A DNA stretch of 64,000 nt, from assembly GCA_005788175.1 (NCBI GenBank), contig SXYX01000014.1, forward strand, positions 151,277-215,276, written 5' to 3'. The translations under genes were made by a program, and so were the position numbers. This DNA is from Acidobacteriota bacterium (GTDB lineage: Bacteria > Acidobacteriota > Holophagae > Holophagales > Holophagaceae). Under the pieces are notes generated by a model. That model searched no databases and was not told the DNA's origin. It was given only the letters and a program-made list of their open reading frames with translations. Shown here in pieces: positions 11,985 through 21,920 of this stretch (position 1 is the stretch's first letter; the number at the start of each line of letters is the position of its first letter).

Positions 11985-13040
11985 TTATTTTGTTTTAGGC
12001 TTCAAACCAAGTTTTTCACGAATCTGATTTTCGATTTCATCAGCCATTTCGGGATTATCAATTAATAATTTACGAATATTATCGCTTCCCTGGCCTAGGC
12101 GTGATTCTTTATAGCTAAACCACGAACCACTTTTTTGAATAATCTCAAGGGTAGTAGCTAATTCCACAAGTTCACTAGGTCGAGAAATGCCCTCGCCATA
12201 CATAATGTCAAAGGTGATGACCTTGAGAGGCGGAGCTACTTTGTTTTTTACTACTTTGACTTTAGTTTTTTTACCGATTACTGAAGCATCCTCATCCTTT
12301 GCGGCTACCAGCGGATCAGAAGTATTACCTTTGATGCTTTGGATACTTCTTACGTCTAGGCGTACAGAGGCATAAAATTTTAGAGCATTTCCTCCCGATG
12401 TAGTTTCCGGATTGCCAAACATAATTCCAATTTTCATCCGAATTTGATTGATGAAAACAACGCAGGTATTGGTTTTGCTTATTGTTCCTGCCATTTTTCT
12501 AAGGGCCTGACTCATAAGACGTGCTTGCAGTCCTACGTGGCTATCCCCCATTTCGCCATCAATTTCAGCCTTTGGCACAAGGGCAGCGACCGAATCAATA
12601 ACGATGATATCCAAGGAACCTGATTTAACAAGTTGATCGCAGATCTCTAGTGCTTGTTCCCCAGAATCAGGTTGACTAATGAAAAGATTTTCAACGTCCA
12701 CCCCTAGTTTTTTTGCGTAATCAGGATCTAAAGCATGTTCAGCATCAATATAGGCTGCAATACCGCCCGCTTTTTGGGCTTCAGCAACCATATGTAATGC
12801 TAGGGTTGTTTTACCGCTAGATTCGGGACCATAGACTTCTACAATACGACCTTTGGGAATACCCCCAATTCCGAGAGCTGCATCCAAAGCAATCGATCCT
12901 GTTGAAATGACTTCGAGTCCCTCGGCAACATTTTCACGTTCACCTAATTTCATAATTGAACCCTTACCATAACTTTTTTCGATATCAGCTAATGTTCTCG
13001 AAAGGGTCTTGATGCGTTCATCGCGATTGGCAGCAGCCAT
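11985..13040 (-). CDS. recA: Recombinase RecA
   Basis: [69 protein letters not shown]. Confidence 0.99.
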   Translation of the reverse strand: MAAANRDERIKTLSRTLADIEKSYGKGSIMKLGERENVAEGLEVISTGSIALDAALGIGGIPKGRIVEVYGPESSGKTTLALHMVAEAQKAGGIAAYIDAEHALDPDYAKKLGVDVENLFISQPDSGEQALEICDQLVKSGSLDIIVIDSVAALVPKAEIDGEMGDSHVGLQARLMSQALRKMAGTISKTNTCVVFINQIRMKIGIMFGNPETTSGGNALKFYASVRLDVRSIQSIKGNTSDPLVAAKDEDASVIGKKTKVKVVKNKVAPPLKVITFDIMYGEGISRPSELVELATTLEIIQKSGSWFSYKESRLGQGSDNIRKLLIDNPEMADEIENQIREKLGLKPKTK

Positions 13041-13187
13041 AAATTAACTCCAAGTCAGGATTATTAGAATGACCCAAAAAGCGAAAAAAACAAGAAAAAG
13101 ATTTCACAGTCTATAAAATGATATTAAGTTCAATTATAACTGTTTTTGAATATTACAAAAAATGATATTTTGCACTTTAATATGCAT

Positions 13188-13934
13188 TTATTTAGGGGGT
13201 AATTCAAGAACAAGACTCATCGCTTCCTGGGATAAAACACCAAAGACTTGCCTAATCAAAATCGGGGTGAGAACCTGCGTCGGCTTTCCCGAGGCAATTA
13301 AATCTCCCCGATCGAGAAGAACTACTTGGTCCATACAGTGCGCAATCCTTAAATCATGAAGTGAAATTAGAATGGTAGTCCCTTGGTCAACCATAGCCCT
13401 AGCTTTCGTAAGGACTTCCAATTGATGTCGAATATCAAGAGAAGATAAGGGCTCATCCCAACATTGAATAGGGGCCTGAGTTACCATAGCGCGAGCTAAT
13501 AAAGTTCGCTGCTTTTCTCCGGTACTGACTTGGGTTATGGCTCGACTAGCTAAATTAGATAAATCCATTGCCTCGAAATAGGGCTCTAGATTATGAGCAT
13601 CGTCTCCCCATGGATAACGGCCCATTTTGAGAACTTCTTCAACAGTAAAGGGGAATTCAAAATTAGTTTCAGGGCCTACCCATGCTAATTGCTTAGCTCT
13701 TTGGGGAATAGGAATATCTTGTAGATTAAACCCATTCCAAGCCACCTCTCCGCTATAGGGGAGGAGACCAGAAACAGACTGGAGAAGTGTAGATTTACCG
13801 GAACCGTTGGGACCAATAATGGCAACTAGAGTACCTGGCTGAAATGTTAGTGACATGGAATTTAAGCGATCCACCACCTGAAGGTCTTGTGTTTTGATTG
13901 CAGAATTCATACTGTACGCTTTTGGAGAAGCCAA
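13188..13934 (-). CDS. btuD: ABC transporter ATP-binding protein, cobalamin/Fe-siderophore type
   Basis: Walker A GPNGSGKSTLLQSVSG; signature VSTGEKQRTLLARAM; last gene of the riboswitch-led btu-like operon. Confidence 0.85.
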   Translation of the reverse strand: MASPKAYSMNSAIKTQDLQVVDRLNSMSLTFQPGTLVAIIGPNGSGKSTLLQSVSGLLPYSGEVAWNGFNLQDIPIPQRAKQLAWVGPETNFEFPFTVEEVLKMGRYPWGDDAHNLEPYFEAMDLSNLASRAITQVSTGEKQRTLLARAMVTQAPIQCWDEPLSSLDIRHQLEVLTKARAMVDQGTTILISLHDLRIAHCMDQVVLLDRGDLIASGKPTQVLTPILIRQVFGVLSQEAMSLVLELPPK

Positions 13935-14884
13935 AGGAAGAAGGGTCCTCCGATCAATGAAGTAATGACCCCAACACGCAAGCCCACATTAAGTACTCTA
14001 GACACCAGATCGCAGCCAAGAAGAAATGCTGCTCCTCCAATGAGACAGCATGGAATCAGTCGCTTATGATCTGGCCCCAAAAGAAGTCGAAGTATGTGAG
14101 GAACAATTAACCCAATGAAACCTACGACACCTGCGACAGCTGTAGCGAGGGCTGTAAGGACTGTAGAAAGAATAATCATCTGCCAGCGAAATCGACGGAC
14201 ATTGACACCTAAGGTTTGGGCACCTGATTCACCTAGACTTAAAAGATTCATAGGTGCACCCATGGGAGCAATCAGAAAAGCCAAGAGAATAACAATGGGT
14301 AGGCTCATCCAAACATGTTCCCAAGTACGATCATCGAGACTACCTAGAAGCCAAAATAAAATTTGACCTGAGCGCTCGAAGGAGGAAATAGAAAGGGATA
14401 AAACAAAACTTGTTGCAGCTCCCAAAAGGGCATTAAGCGCAATACCAGCAAGGAGCAGCCTCTGTGTCCCTAGGCCGATTTCCGAGAGGGATAGTACTAG
14501 CAGCGTAGCAATAAAAGCTCCGATAATTGAAGCTCCAGGAAGCCCCCACATTCCAAATAAGTTGGAGCCAAACCCAATATAAAGTACAGCACCCAAAGCG
14601 CCACCAGTCGAGACACCTAGTAAACCTGGAGATGCTAGAGGATTTTTGAAGTATGCTTGCATCATTAATCCCGAAATAGATAAAGCGGCTCCAACAGCCA
14701 TTGCAACTAAAGTTCGGGGCAATCGAATATTCCAAACAATACTTTGTGATATCGAATCTGTATGACGTAGCCCAGCCCACAATTCAGAAAATGATAAATT
14801 CACTTCACCCCAAATGATTGACGCGAAGAATAACGTTCCCAGAAGAAGCGTCAAACCCCCCAAGGCTAAAGGGTGTTTTTTCAT
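13907..14884 (-). CDS. btuC: ABC transporter permease, FecCD/BtuC family
   Basis: NIRLPRTLVAMAVGAALSISGLMMQAYFKNPLASPGLLGVSTGGALGAV; GVVGFIGLIVPHILRLLLGPDHKRLIP. Confidence 0.92.
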   Translation of the reverse strand: MKKHPLALGGLTLLLGTLFFASIIWGEVNLSFSELWAGLRHTDSISQSIVWNIRLPRTLVAMAVGAALSISGLMMQAYFKNPLASPGLLGVSTGGALGAVLYIGFGSNLFGMWGLPGASIIGAFIATLLVLSLSEIGLGTQRLLLAGIALNALLGAATSFVLSLSISSFERSGQILFWLLGSLDDRTWEHVWMSLPIVILLAFLIAPMGAPMNLLSLGESGAQTLGVNVRRFRWQMIILSTVLTALATAVAGVVGFIGLIVPHILRLLLGPDHKRLIPCCLIGGAAFLLGCDLVSRVLNVGLRVGVITSLIGGPFFLWLLQKRTV

Positions 14885-15723
14885 TTAAATGACCCGGGAT
14901 GTAGTTGTTGAGCCATAATCTCATAACCTCGAATTCGACGGTGCGTGACACTTGATAAAAGAGCTTGGGGGATTAAAACTACTCTACCCTCCTGAGTAGC
15001 CGATAAAACGCTATAAGAAGGGTGTTTTCTTAGGTTAATGAGATTGTTAGAAACTGCAGAACTTGAAAGAACTAAGTAATCAACTTTCCATCGCATTAAA
15101 GCTTCAGAAGGTGTTGGACTATGACCACGGAGACCCGCTTCCCCAACAACATTAATAGCCCCTGCATAGTCACATAAATCTTGAAAAGTTGTGCCCATTC
15201 CCGCCAAATAACCATTAAGAGAAGGAGATAAGACACGACTACGAGAAACACCGTTCAAGCGATTTTGAAGAACAGAAACACGCTCTTTGCATTGACGGAT
15301 CAAATCCTCTGCCGCTTTGGACCGCCCTATAGCCTTACCAAGAGTGCGAATATTAACGTAGACGTCATCCAGTGTATTGAAACGATCAAATACTATAATG
15401 GGAATCCCCGCTCGCTTGACTTGCTCAACGAGTTCGGGTCTTGAATAACTAGTAAAAAGTACTAAATCGGGCTTGTACTTGAGAATTTGTTCAGCACTTC
15501 CGTCCACAACCTGCGCAAACCTTCCGGCAATCTCTGCAATATCTGAATAGTCAGGATTCCTAGATAAAAAACTTAAGGCAGCAATTCGGCTAGGCTCACA
15601 CAGATCGATTAATAATTCATCAGTACCGACAGTTTGGGAAATAATTCTTTGCGGTTCAACCTGAGACCAGATCGTGATACTGAAGATTAAACTACAAAGA
15701 ATATGTCGCATAAAATTATTCAA
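14881..15723 (-). CDS. btuF: Periplasmic cobalamin-binding protein, BtuF family
   Basis: Signal peptide ending IWSQ; RIISQTVGTDELLIDLCEPSRIAALS...; GMGTTFQDLCDYAGAINV; 4-nt overlaps with both operon neighbours. Confidence 0.85.
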   Translation of the reverse strand: MNNFMRHILCSLIFSITIWSQVEPQRIISQTVGTDELLIDLCEPSRIAALSFLSRNPDYSDIAEIAGRFAQVVDGSAEQILKYKPDLVLFTSYSRPELVEQVKRAGIPIIVFDRFNTLDDVYVNIRTLGKAIGRSKAAEDLIRQCKERVSVLQNRLNGVSRSRVLSPSLNGYLAGMGTTFQDLCDYAGAINVVGEAGLRGHSPTPSEALMRWKVDYLVLSSSAVSNNLINLRKHPSYSVLSATQEGRVVLIPQALLSSVTHRRIRGYEIMAQQLHPGSFK

Positions 15724-17747
15724 AAAAGATACCTTACTCCAATACTGATGATGGGAGATTGAGCGGGGAAACCATAAAGTTGCTGCGCATTATTCCTAAA
15801 ATCATATTTTCGCAATAGCCAATCCTGAAGAGTGACCTTGGGTTGCAATATATGCTGACCTCTAAGACTGATCTCAAGTGAGGAACTGTATGACCAAAAA
15901 ATACCTATGCCGAGATCTTGAAAGGGTTGACGGTAAGCTCCTAATCGAGCTGGAAACCCTCCAAAATTATCGTAGTGGCTGCCGAAATAATTCCATTGTA
16001 AATTTGCGCGTACTTGTTTCCATTTTTTATCGAGTCCAAATGAAATAATGTTAAAAGGCCGACGAATAGAAGTACTCGTAATCAATTGTTGAGATTCAAT
16101 TACATCTAAATCTCTAGCTTCTTGATTACGGTAGGACCCCCTCATATTCCAGGAATCTCCTCGATAGGTCAGAATGATCTCAGCACTTTGTATTCTTAAA
16201 TTCTTTCCATTGGCGTAATCAAAAGAATTAAGATCAAAATAAATTAAATTGCGGTGCAACATTCGAGATAATTTGACTTGAATATCATAACGATCCCAGC
16301 GTGTTTCATAGCCAGCGTGAATAAAAGTACCCTCTTCGCCATCGAGTTTTTTATAACGATTGGGATTGTAGCCAAAACTAGCGGGATTCAATCTGTTTTT
16401 TGCATGATAAAGATTGCTCGTTAGGGGAGCTAAGCCAAAGCCTGTCCCGAAAGAAATAAACCACTTTTCATCAGTCCCCATCAAACTTTCAATGGGCAGA
16501 TAAGTCACACCTAATCGCCAAGTCCTTGCTCGAACTGATACTGGATCAATCGTGAATCCAGAAGATGCAGTTGTGAAGCTTTGTTTATCACGATCTTCAC
16601 GCAGCGTGGCGAGTAAACGAATTGTTGGAGAAGTTTGCCAATGTGATTCAACCGCACTCGACATATGACTACCTGAGCCGTAATCAACTCCCGAAGGATA
16701 AGCAGGGGTCTCAGCTCGCTCTTGGAATATTTGAAGACGATAAGCAAAAGACAAATCTGTGGATTGTTGCCAACTAGCTTTCAATCCACCTTCAGTCCGT
16801 CGACTTTGATATGGATCATATCCAGAACCCCCAAATTTAGGCTCAAACCTGGATTGCGAAGAAGAGCCATAGTAAATGGATAGAGGTATCGTATTGAACA
16901 GGACTGTTTCGTAGCGTAGACCTAATTGCTCATTACGTAGCAAGAACTCTCGACTTGCATTGAAAGCTGAGTTAAGCCTAGGGCTTGAGTCTAATTGAAC
17001 ACTAGCAAAGGGAATAGGCACTCCTTGATAAAAATTTCTATAGTCTAGGGAAAAATTATGTTTACCAATCACTTGTCCTAATCCTAATTGACTACCAAAA
17101 CTCCTATAGTTTTCTATAGTAGAAATAGGTTGGGCCTCTCTGTTGGCATCGACAGATGCTCTGAGCCAACCTCCGTTCCATCGAGAGTTCATTGAGGTTC
17201 TCAAATTTTGATATGCTTGATTACCAAGAGCTAGATCAATACTTTTTTTCTCATTTTCAGGTGAGCTCTGGTCTGTATACAGTGCAATGACACCACCCAT
17301 GGCACCTGAGCCAACTATAGTTGAAGCATTGCTATCAATAATTTCAATACGTTTAATTCCTACAAGTGAAACACTATTAGGGTTCACAGATCCTAAACCT
17401 GCAGCATCATTTATACGAATACCATTGAGCAGAACAGCCACATCCTCGGGCCGGCTTCCGCCGATACGAAGAGTGGCAGCCGAACCAGGCCCCCCAGCTG
17501 ATAAGACTTGTCCAGGTAGCGCATAAGATAACAACTCTCCAAGAGTTTTTGCTGCGTATCGCTCGATATCTTCTTGAGTAAGAACCCTAACATGATTGGG
17601 AGTCTTACGAAGATCAACCCGATCAAACTCAGCTGTAACTGATACGACAGCTGAAGCTTCCTTTTTGTCCATTCGTTCGATTGAGTTAGGTTCCTGACTC
17701 CAAAGAAATAGATTTAGAGACAAGTAAAAAAATATAGTTTTTCCCAA
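15720..17747 (-). CDS. btuB: TonB-dependent outer-membrane receptor, probable cobalamin receptor
   Basis: Plug domain: LRKTPNHVRVLTQEDIERYAAKTLGELLSYALPGQV...GGSRPEDVAVLLNGIRINDA; C-terminal beta strand ending RYLF; TTG start preceded by AGGAGG and by a cobalamin riboswitch. Confidence 0.88.
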   Translation of the reverse strand: MGKTIFFYLSLNLFLWSQEPNSIERMDKKEASAVVSVTAEFDRVDLRKTPNHVRVLTQEDIERYAAKTLGELLSYALPGQVLSAGGPGSAATLRIGGSRPEDVAVLLNGIRINDAAGLGSVNPNSVSLVGIKRIEIIDSNASTIVGSGAMGGVIALYTDQSSPENEKKSIDLALGNQAYQNLRTSMNSRWNGGWLRASVDANREAQPISTIENYRSFGSQLGLGQVIGKHNFSLDYRNFYQGVPIPFASVQLDSSPRLNSAFNASREFLLRNEQLGLRYETVLFNTIPLSIYYGSSSQSRFEPKFGGSGYDPYQSRRTEGGLKASWQQSTDLSFAYRLQIFQERAETPAYPSGVDYGSGSHMSSAVESHWQTSPTIRLLATLREDRDKQSFTTASSGFTIDPVSVRARTWRLGVTYLPIESLMGTDEKWFISFGTGFGLAPLTSNLYHAKNRLNPASFGYNPNRYKKLDGEEGTFIHAGYETRWDRYDIQVKLSRMLHRNLIYFDLNSFDYANGKNLRIQSAEIILTYRGDSWNMRGSYRNQEARDLDVIESQQLITSTSIRRPFNIISFGLDKKWKQVRANLQWNYFGSHYDNFGGFPARLGAYRQPFQDLGIGIFWSYSSSLEISLRGQHILQPKVTLQDWLLRKYDFRNNAQQLYGFPAQSPIISIGVRYLF

Positions 17748-17814
17748 GCCATGCCTCCTCGCATGAAACTGGGGTTATGAGCTGGAACTTAATTCCAAAG
17801 ACGCAGGCCCCCCG

Positions 17815-18000
17815 GCTAGGTTGAAAGATGTTTACGACCGGTCTCCGGACTTACACACGACAGGAATTTGATTCCTAACTTCTGTCTTCCCAAGTCAAAC
17901 TCAGTGACTGAAGTTTTTAAGTCTCATAAATAAAAAATTTATGGTGCTTACCGTTGCGGGGCAGTGCTGGATTCTCACCAGCTTCCCGACATCGAAAACG
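17815..18000 (-). ncRNA. Cobalamin (AdoCbl-type) riboswitch
   Basis: Minus strand reads GGGAAGCTGGTGAGAATCCAGCACTGCCCCGCAACGGTAAG ... TGGGAAGAC ... AAGTCCGGAGACCGG (B12 box at about 17836-17852), directly upstream of btuB; boundaries approximate. Confidence 0.95.
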
Positions 18001-18058
18001 TTATTGGATTGTCAATGCTTAAACTTGACCGCCCAATCAACAAAACACAAGGTTTATT

Positions 18059-18649
18059 TTAAAGAATACCTAGATACTGTCTTAAGGCTAAGGTAGCCAA
18101 GCCACGATGACTGAGCCGATTTTTTTCAATATCTTTCATTTCACCGAAGGTTTTCTCTAATGTACACGGCTGAAAGATAGGATCGTAGCCAAACCCATTT
18201 TGACCCCTCGGCTTATCTGCGAGAATACCTTCGGCAACTCCTGAAAATATTTTTATGCTCTGACTGGGTTGCCACCATGCCAAAACACACACATAACGTG
18301 CAGATCGCGAAGCGCCAGTTGCAATGAGGGTTAAGAGTTTGATATTTCTTTCATATGCACTTAGGCCTGGACCAAATTGTGCTGTCAAAACACCTGGGGC
18401 ACCCCATAGAGCATCCACACATAATCCTGAATCATCTGAAAGGATTCCATCAACACTTAAAGTTGGTTGTTTCATGAACCAGACTTGTGCTGCTATTAGT
18501 TTTTGACGAGCATTTTCTTCAAAAAAGGTTCCTGTTTCAGGAATCTCGTCCACATCAGAGGGCAGAGTTAACAACTCAACTTCTGGTAATAAAGATTTGA
18601 ATTCTTTTAGTTTTCCAACATTACGAGATGCCAATAAGATTCGAATCAT
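18059..18649 (-). CDS. rdgB: Non-canonical purine NTP pyrophosphatase (RdgB/HAM1)
   Basis: ILLASRNVGKLKEFKSLL; ETGTFFEENARQK; DDSGLCVDALWGAPGV; GFGYDPIFQP; KNRLSHRGLA. Confidence 0.95.
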   Translation of the reverse strand: MIRILLASRNVGKLKEFKSLLPEVELLTLPSDVDEIPETGTFFEENARQKLIAAQVWFMKQPTLSVDGILSDDSGLCVDALWGAPGVLTAQFGPGLSAYERNIKLLTLIATGASRSARYVCVLAWWQPSQSIKIFSGVAEGILADKPRGQNGFGYDPIFQPCTLEKTFGEMKDIEKNRLSHRGLATLALRQYLGIL

Positions 18650-19641
18650 CCCAAAACCTCATGGAACCATTTTTGGGCTATATCAGGCAATATATCTCCG
18701 CGAAACAACATACGACCATCTCTGAATATAGTTATGGCTATCTTGCGCTCTATGCCTTGAATAAAAAGTGGAGTGAGTTTCCAGTTTGAGTCTTTTCTGG
18801 CCTTTAATTGACTCAATAGATGAGGAAGATCGAGATTTCGAGAGGGATTCACGCGTAATTGAACCCCTGGCGCACCACAGAGAGAGCTGGTCTTTATTTG
18901 CCATGGAGTATCAAGAAATTCAGTGATTCCCTCTTTACAGAATCGACAGCGAATAGAGGGGGCTTGAATAAATTGACGCTCATTGGTCCATTGATCAAAC
19001 CTTACCAAATCAGATTGAGGGGCCTGACCGATGACAAATTTTAATATTTCAACAGAAGCCCAAGAACCGATCAACCCTGTTACAGGTCCCAAAACACCTG
19101 TGGTATCGCACGTATCGACGTCAGACTGTTCAGGAGGATATTCCATTAAGCAACGAAAACAAGCTGTTGATGGGGGATGGATGGGCCAAACCATGCCCTG
19201 GGACCCAATGGCTCCGTTGTAAACCCAAGGGATATGATGACGAATGCTTACATCATTAATCAGGAATCGAGCTTCAAAATTATCTGTTCCATCTCCAATC
19301 ACATGAGCATGAGCCAAAAGGTGCTCAGCATTATCCGGAACTAGATCTTGAACATGAGCATGAATATTAATCGAAGAATTGATAGCGCGTAGTTTTTTTT
19401 CGGCTGCCAGCGCTTTGGGTTGCCCGACATCAGATTCATCATAGAGTAACTGACGCTGCAGATTAGTAATATCTACAATATCCCGATCAATCAGGTGAAG
19501 AGTTCCAATACCCGCGCGAGCTAACCACTGAGCCAATATAGAACCTGTTGCTCCGAGACCCACAATAACCACGCAGGCATTTTCTATTTTTTGCTGGTTT
19601 GAGTTGCCCAGGAATAGGGTCTGTTTAGCGTAGCGGGTCAT
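18646..19641 (-). CDS. ThiF/MoeB-family E1-like adenylyltransferase
   Basis: RYAKQTLFLG; VVIVGLGATGSILAQWLARAGIGTLHLIDRDIVDITNLQRQ; two zinc CxxC pairs (CFRC, CRFC); DTTGVLGPVTGLIGSWASVEILK. Confidence 0.92.
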   Translation of the reverse strand: MTRYAKQTLFLGNSNQQKIENACVVIVGLGATGSILAQWLARAGIGTLHLIDRDIVDITNLQRQLLYDESDVGQPKALAAEKKLRAINSSINIHAHVQDLVPDNAEHLLAHAHVIGDGTDNFEARFLINDVSIRHHIPWVYNGAIGSQGMVWPIHPPSTACFRCLMEYPPEQSDVDTCDTTGVLGPVTGLIGSWASVEILKFVIGQAPQSDLVRFDQWTNERQFIQAPSIRCRFCKEGITEFLDTPWQIKTSSLCGAPGVQLRVNPSRNLDLPHLLSQLKARKDSNWKLTPLFIQGIERKIAITIFRDGRMLFRGDILPDIAQKWFHEVLG

Positions 19642-19675
19642 AGATTAAGAGTAGAAGGATTCTGGAAAAGAAGGC

Positions 19676-19711
19676 AATAAAAACGGCGCCTTGAAATGCG
19701 CCGTTTTTATT
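19676..19711 (-). terminator. Rho-independent terminator (potentially bidirectional)
   Basis: Inverted repeat aataaaaacggcgc-cttgaaat-gcgccgtttttatt, just 3' of the 19732-20190 CDS. Confidence 0.85.
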
Positions 19712-19731
19712 GACCAAATATCAATACAGAT

Positions 19732-20190
19732 TTATTTCTTATTATCTTTTTCTTGAGCTTGTTCATACTCTTTTTGTAAACGTTCGCCATTTGAAATAGC
19801 GAACTTATACACGTATTCAAAACGATCAGATCCCTTAGTGAGCCCCATAATAACTTCATAGAGACCCTCGGAGTTAGCACTGAAGGGCGAAGCGATGACA
19901 TTAAAGGTGCCCTCTTTTGCACCTTCGGGTATCTGAACATCTGAATCTTTAATAACATCTTTTCGAGTGCCATCGGGAGAAGCTATTGAAAAACTGAATT
20001 TGAACTGTCCGTCCATCTTCGAAAACTTAGTATAGAAACATACTTTAGGGAGGTCGAAGGGGATCTTTGGAACAATAATGTGATGATCATAAAGACCCAT
20101 TAAAGATGTCTTGCCGCCCATTTCGGCGCGGATATCGTCACACAAAATTGTAAATTCGTGCTTTGGGGCATTAGCTTGATTTTCAGACAT
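19732..20190 (-). CDS. Conserved hypothetical protein (possibly DUF6941-like)
   Basis: MSENQANAPKHEFTILCDDIRAEMGGKTSLMGLYDHHIIVPKIPFDLPKVCFYTKF; start set at MSENQ; followed by a strong terminator; family name is a tentative recollection. Confidence 0.7.
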   Translation of the reverse strand: MSENQANAPKHEFTILCDDIRAEMGGKTSLMGLYDHHIIVPKIPFDLPKVCFYTKFSKMDGQFKFSFSIASPDGTRKDVIKDSDVQIPEGAKEGTFNVIASPFSANSEGLYEVIMGLTKGSDRFEYVYKFAISNGERLQKEYEQAQEKDNKK

Positions 20191-20306
20191 GTAAAACTCC
20201 ATTTAGAATCGATGAAAAAAGTTGGTTCCGAATAGTCCTCTAGTTTAACCTTTAAGAGTATGCTTACCAAGTTTGAATTTAAAATTATCAATTAAGGGCT
20301 ATATAA

Positions 20307-21920
20307 ATGAGACTTCAGGCACTTGGTTTATCGGTTCTGATTAGTATATTTTCCCTTCAAGGCCAAGAGATACAAATTCAAATTTTAAGTACAACAGATA
20401 TGCATGGGCGTATCTTGCCCACAGATACCTATTCGCTCCAGCCCATGAATCATGGATGGGCGAAGATTGCTACTCTCATCAAAGAGGAGCGAGCAAAAAA
20501 TCCCAATACCATTCTTTTAGATGCTGGGGACACCATACAAGGTGAGCCCATCAATTATGTCAAGACCTTTATCTATCCGGATCTTCCAGAGCCATCCATT
20601 GAAATCATGAATGCCTTAGGTTATCAAGCGATGGCTATAGGTAATCATGAATACAATTTCGGTCTTGAAAATCTTAGGCAAGCCCAGAAGCAGGCAAAGT
20701 TTTCCTTTCTCTCAGCAAATACCTTAGTAGAGAAAACTGGACGGCCAGCTTTTGACGGTTACCGAATTTTCTTATCGGGGAATATTAAAGTTGCAGTAGT
20801 GGGATTTATCACACCCTGGGTTCCTAAATGGGATGAGCCTAGTAAATATTCAGGTCTCAAATTTGAAGATATCGTTCAAACAGCCAAGATTCTTATTCCG
20901 AAAATTAAAAACCAGGAAAAACCTGATCTTTTAATCGTCCTAATTCACTCAGGCCTAGGTGAGAGTCCTGGAAATATAGGTGACGAGAATGTAGTACTTC
21001 GTTTAATTGATCAGGTTTCAGGTATTGATGGTGTGGTGAGTGGTCATACGCATCAACCCATTGCCCAACTATATAAAAATGTACCTATTGTTCAAGCCCA
21101 TGCCTATGGAAAAGCTCTGGGTAAGATTACCTTTAACCTAACGCGCCTGTCGGGGAAGTGGTCTGTGACTCGTCGTGTCCCTTCTCTTTTGAGTCCCACT
21201 GATCAAACGCCTCTAGATTCTCAATCCCTAGCTCTGACTGAGAAAATTCGCGAGCTGACCGAACGATATCTCGATACTCCGGCAACAAATTTAATAACCC
21301 CTCTCAATGCCCAATGGTCTCGCATAGAGCCTTCTTCCATCATCGACCTAGTTCACCTAGTTCAATTAAAGTCTACTGGCGCTGAGCTAAGTGCTGCGTC
21401 GTGTGTATTTCCCAAAGTTTATATTCCCAAGGGTCCTACCAGCATCCGGCAATTCTATGCCATGAATCCCTATGAAGATAAAATTGTCACTCTGAAATTG
21501 ACGGGGGCTCAAGTTAAACTTTGGCTCGAACATTCGGCTACAGCTTATGGATTTAGTTATGAACCTAATCTTTTTAAAAAAGATGTGCCTTTTTATAATA
21601 TTGATTTTATGGCAGGTGTAGGCTACACGATCGATATTTCCCGAGAGGAAGGAGATCGTATCCAGAGCCTGTCATATCAAGGTAATCCTATCGATCCCAA
21701 GAGAGTCTTCACAGTCGCCGTAACTACTTATCGGGCTTTAGGGGGCGGGGGTTTTACCAAAGCTGTCAACTTCGATGGAGAACCAATATTTATATCGAGC
21801 CAATCCAAACGTAATCTACTTTTTAAATATGTGTTAGAGCGTCCTAATTTAATGATTCCTCAAGTCAGTTCATGGAAAATGATTCCGATGATTGATCGCG
21901 GTCGCTTATTAACCAAATAG
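20307..21920 (+). CDS. 5'-nucleotidase / 2',3'-cyclic phosphodiesterase-like metallophosphatase, exported
   Basis: Signal peptide ending LQGQ; ILSTTDMHGRILPTD, LLDAGDTIQGEP, AIGNHEYNFG, VSGHTHQPI; C-terminal 5'-nucleotidase domain. Confidence 0.92.
   Translation: MRLQALGLSVLISIFSLQGQEIQIQILSTTDMHGRILPTDTYSLQPMNHGWAKIATLIKEERAKNPNTILLDAGDTIQGEPINYVKTFIYPDLPEPSIEIMNALGYQAMAIGNHEYNFGLENLRQAQKQAKFSFLSANTLVEKTGRPAFDGYRIFLSGNIKVAVVGFITPWVPKWDEPSKYSGLKFEDIVQTAKILIPKIKNQEKPDLLIVLIHSGLGESPGNIGDENVVLRLIDQVSGIDGVVSGHTHQPIAQLYKNVPIVQAHAYGKALGKITFNLTRLSGKWSVTRRVPSLLSPTDQTPLDSQSLALTEKIRELTERYLDTPATNLITPLNAQWSRIEPSSIIDLVHLVQLKSTGAELSAASCVFPKVYIPKGPTSIRQFYAMNPYEDKIVTLKLTGAQVKLWLEHSATAYGFSYEPNLFKKDVPFYNIDFMAGVGYTIDISREEGDRIQSLSYQGNPIDPKRVFTVAVTTYRALGGGGFTKAVNFDGEPIFISSQSKRNLLFKYVLERPNLMIPQVSSWKMIPMIDRGRLLTK

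Noticed and set aside
18646-18904. C-terminal extension of the ThiF/MoeB-like protein (LRVNPSRNLDLPHLLSQL...ITIFRDGRMLFRGDI)
   Set aside because: At first looked like a novel fused domain, but a comparable extension ending in a DGR...G motif is common in ThiF/MoeB-type proteins.
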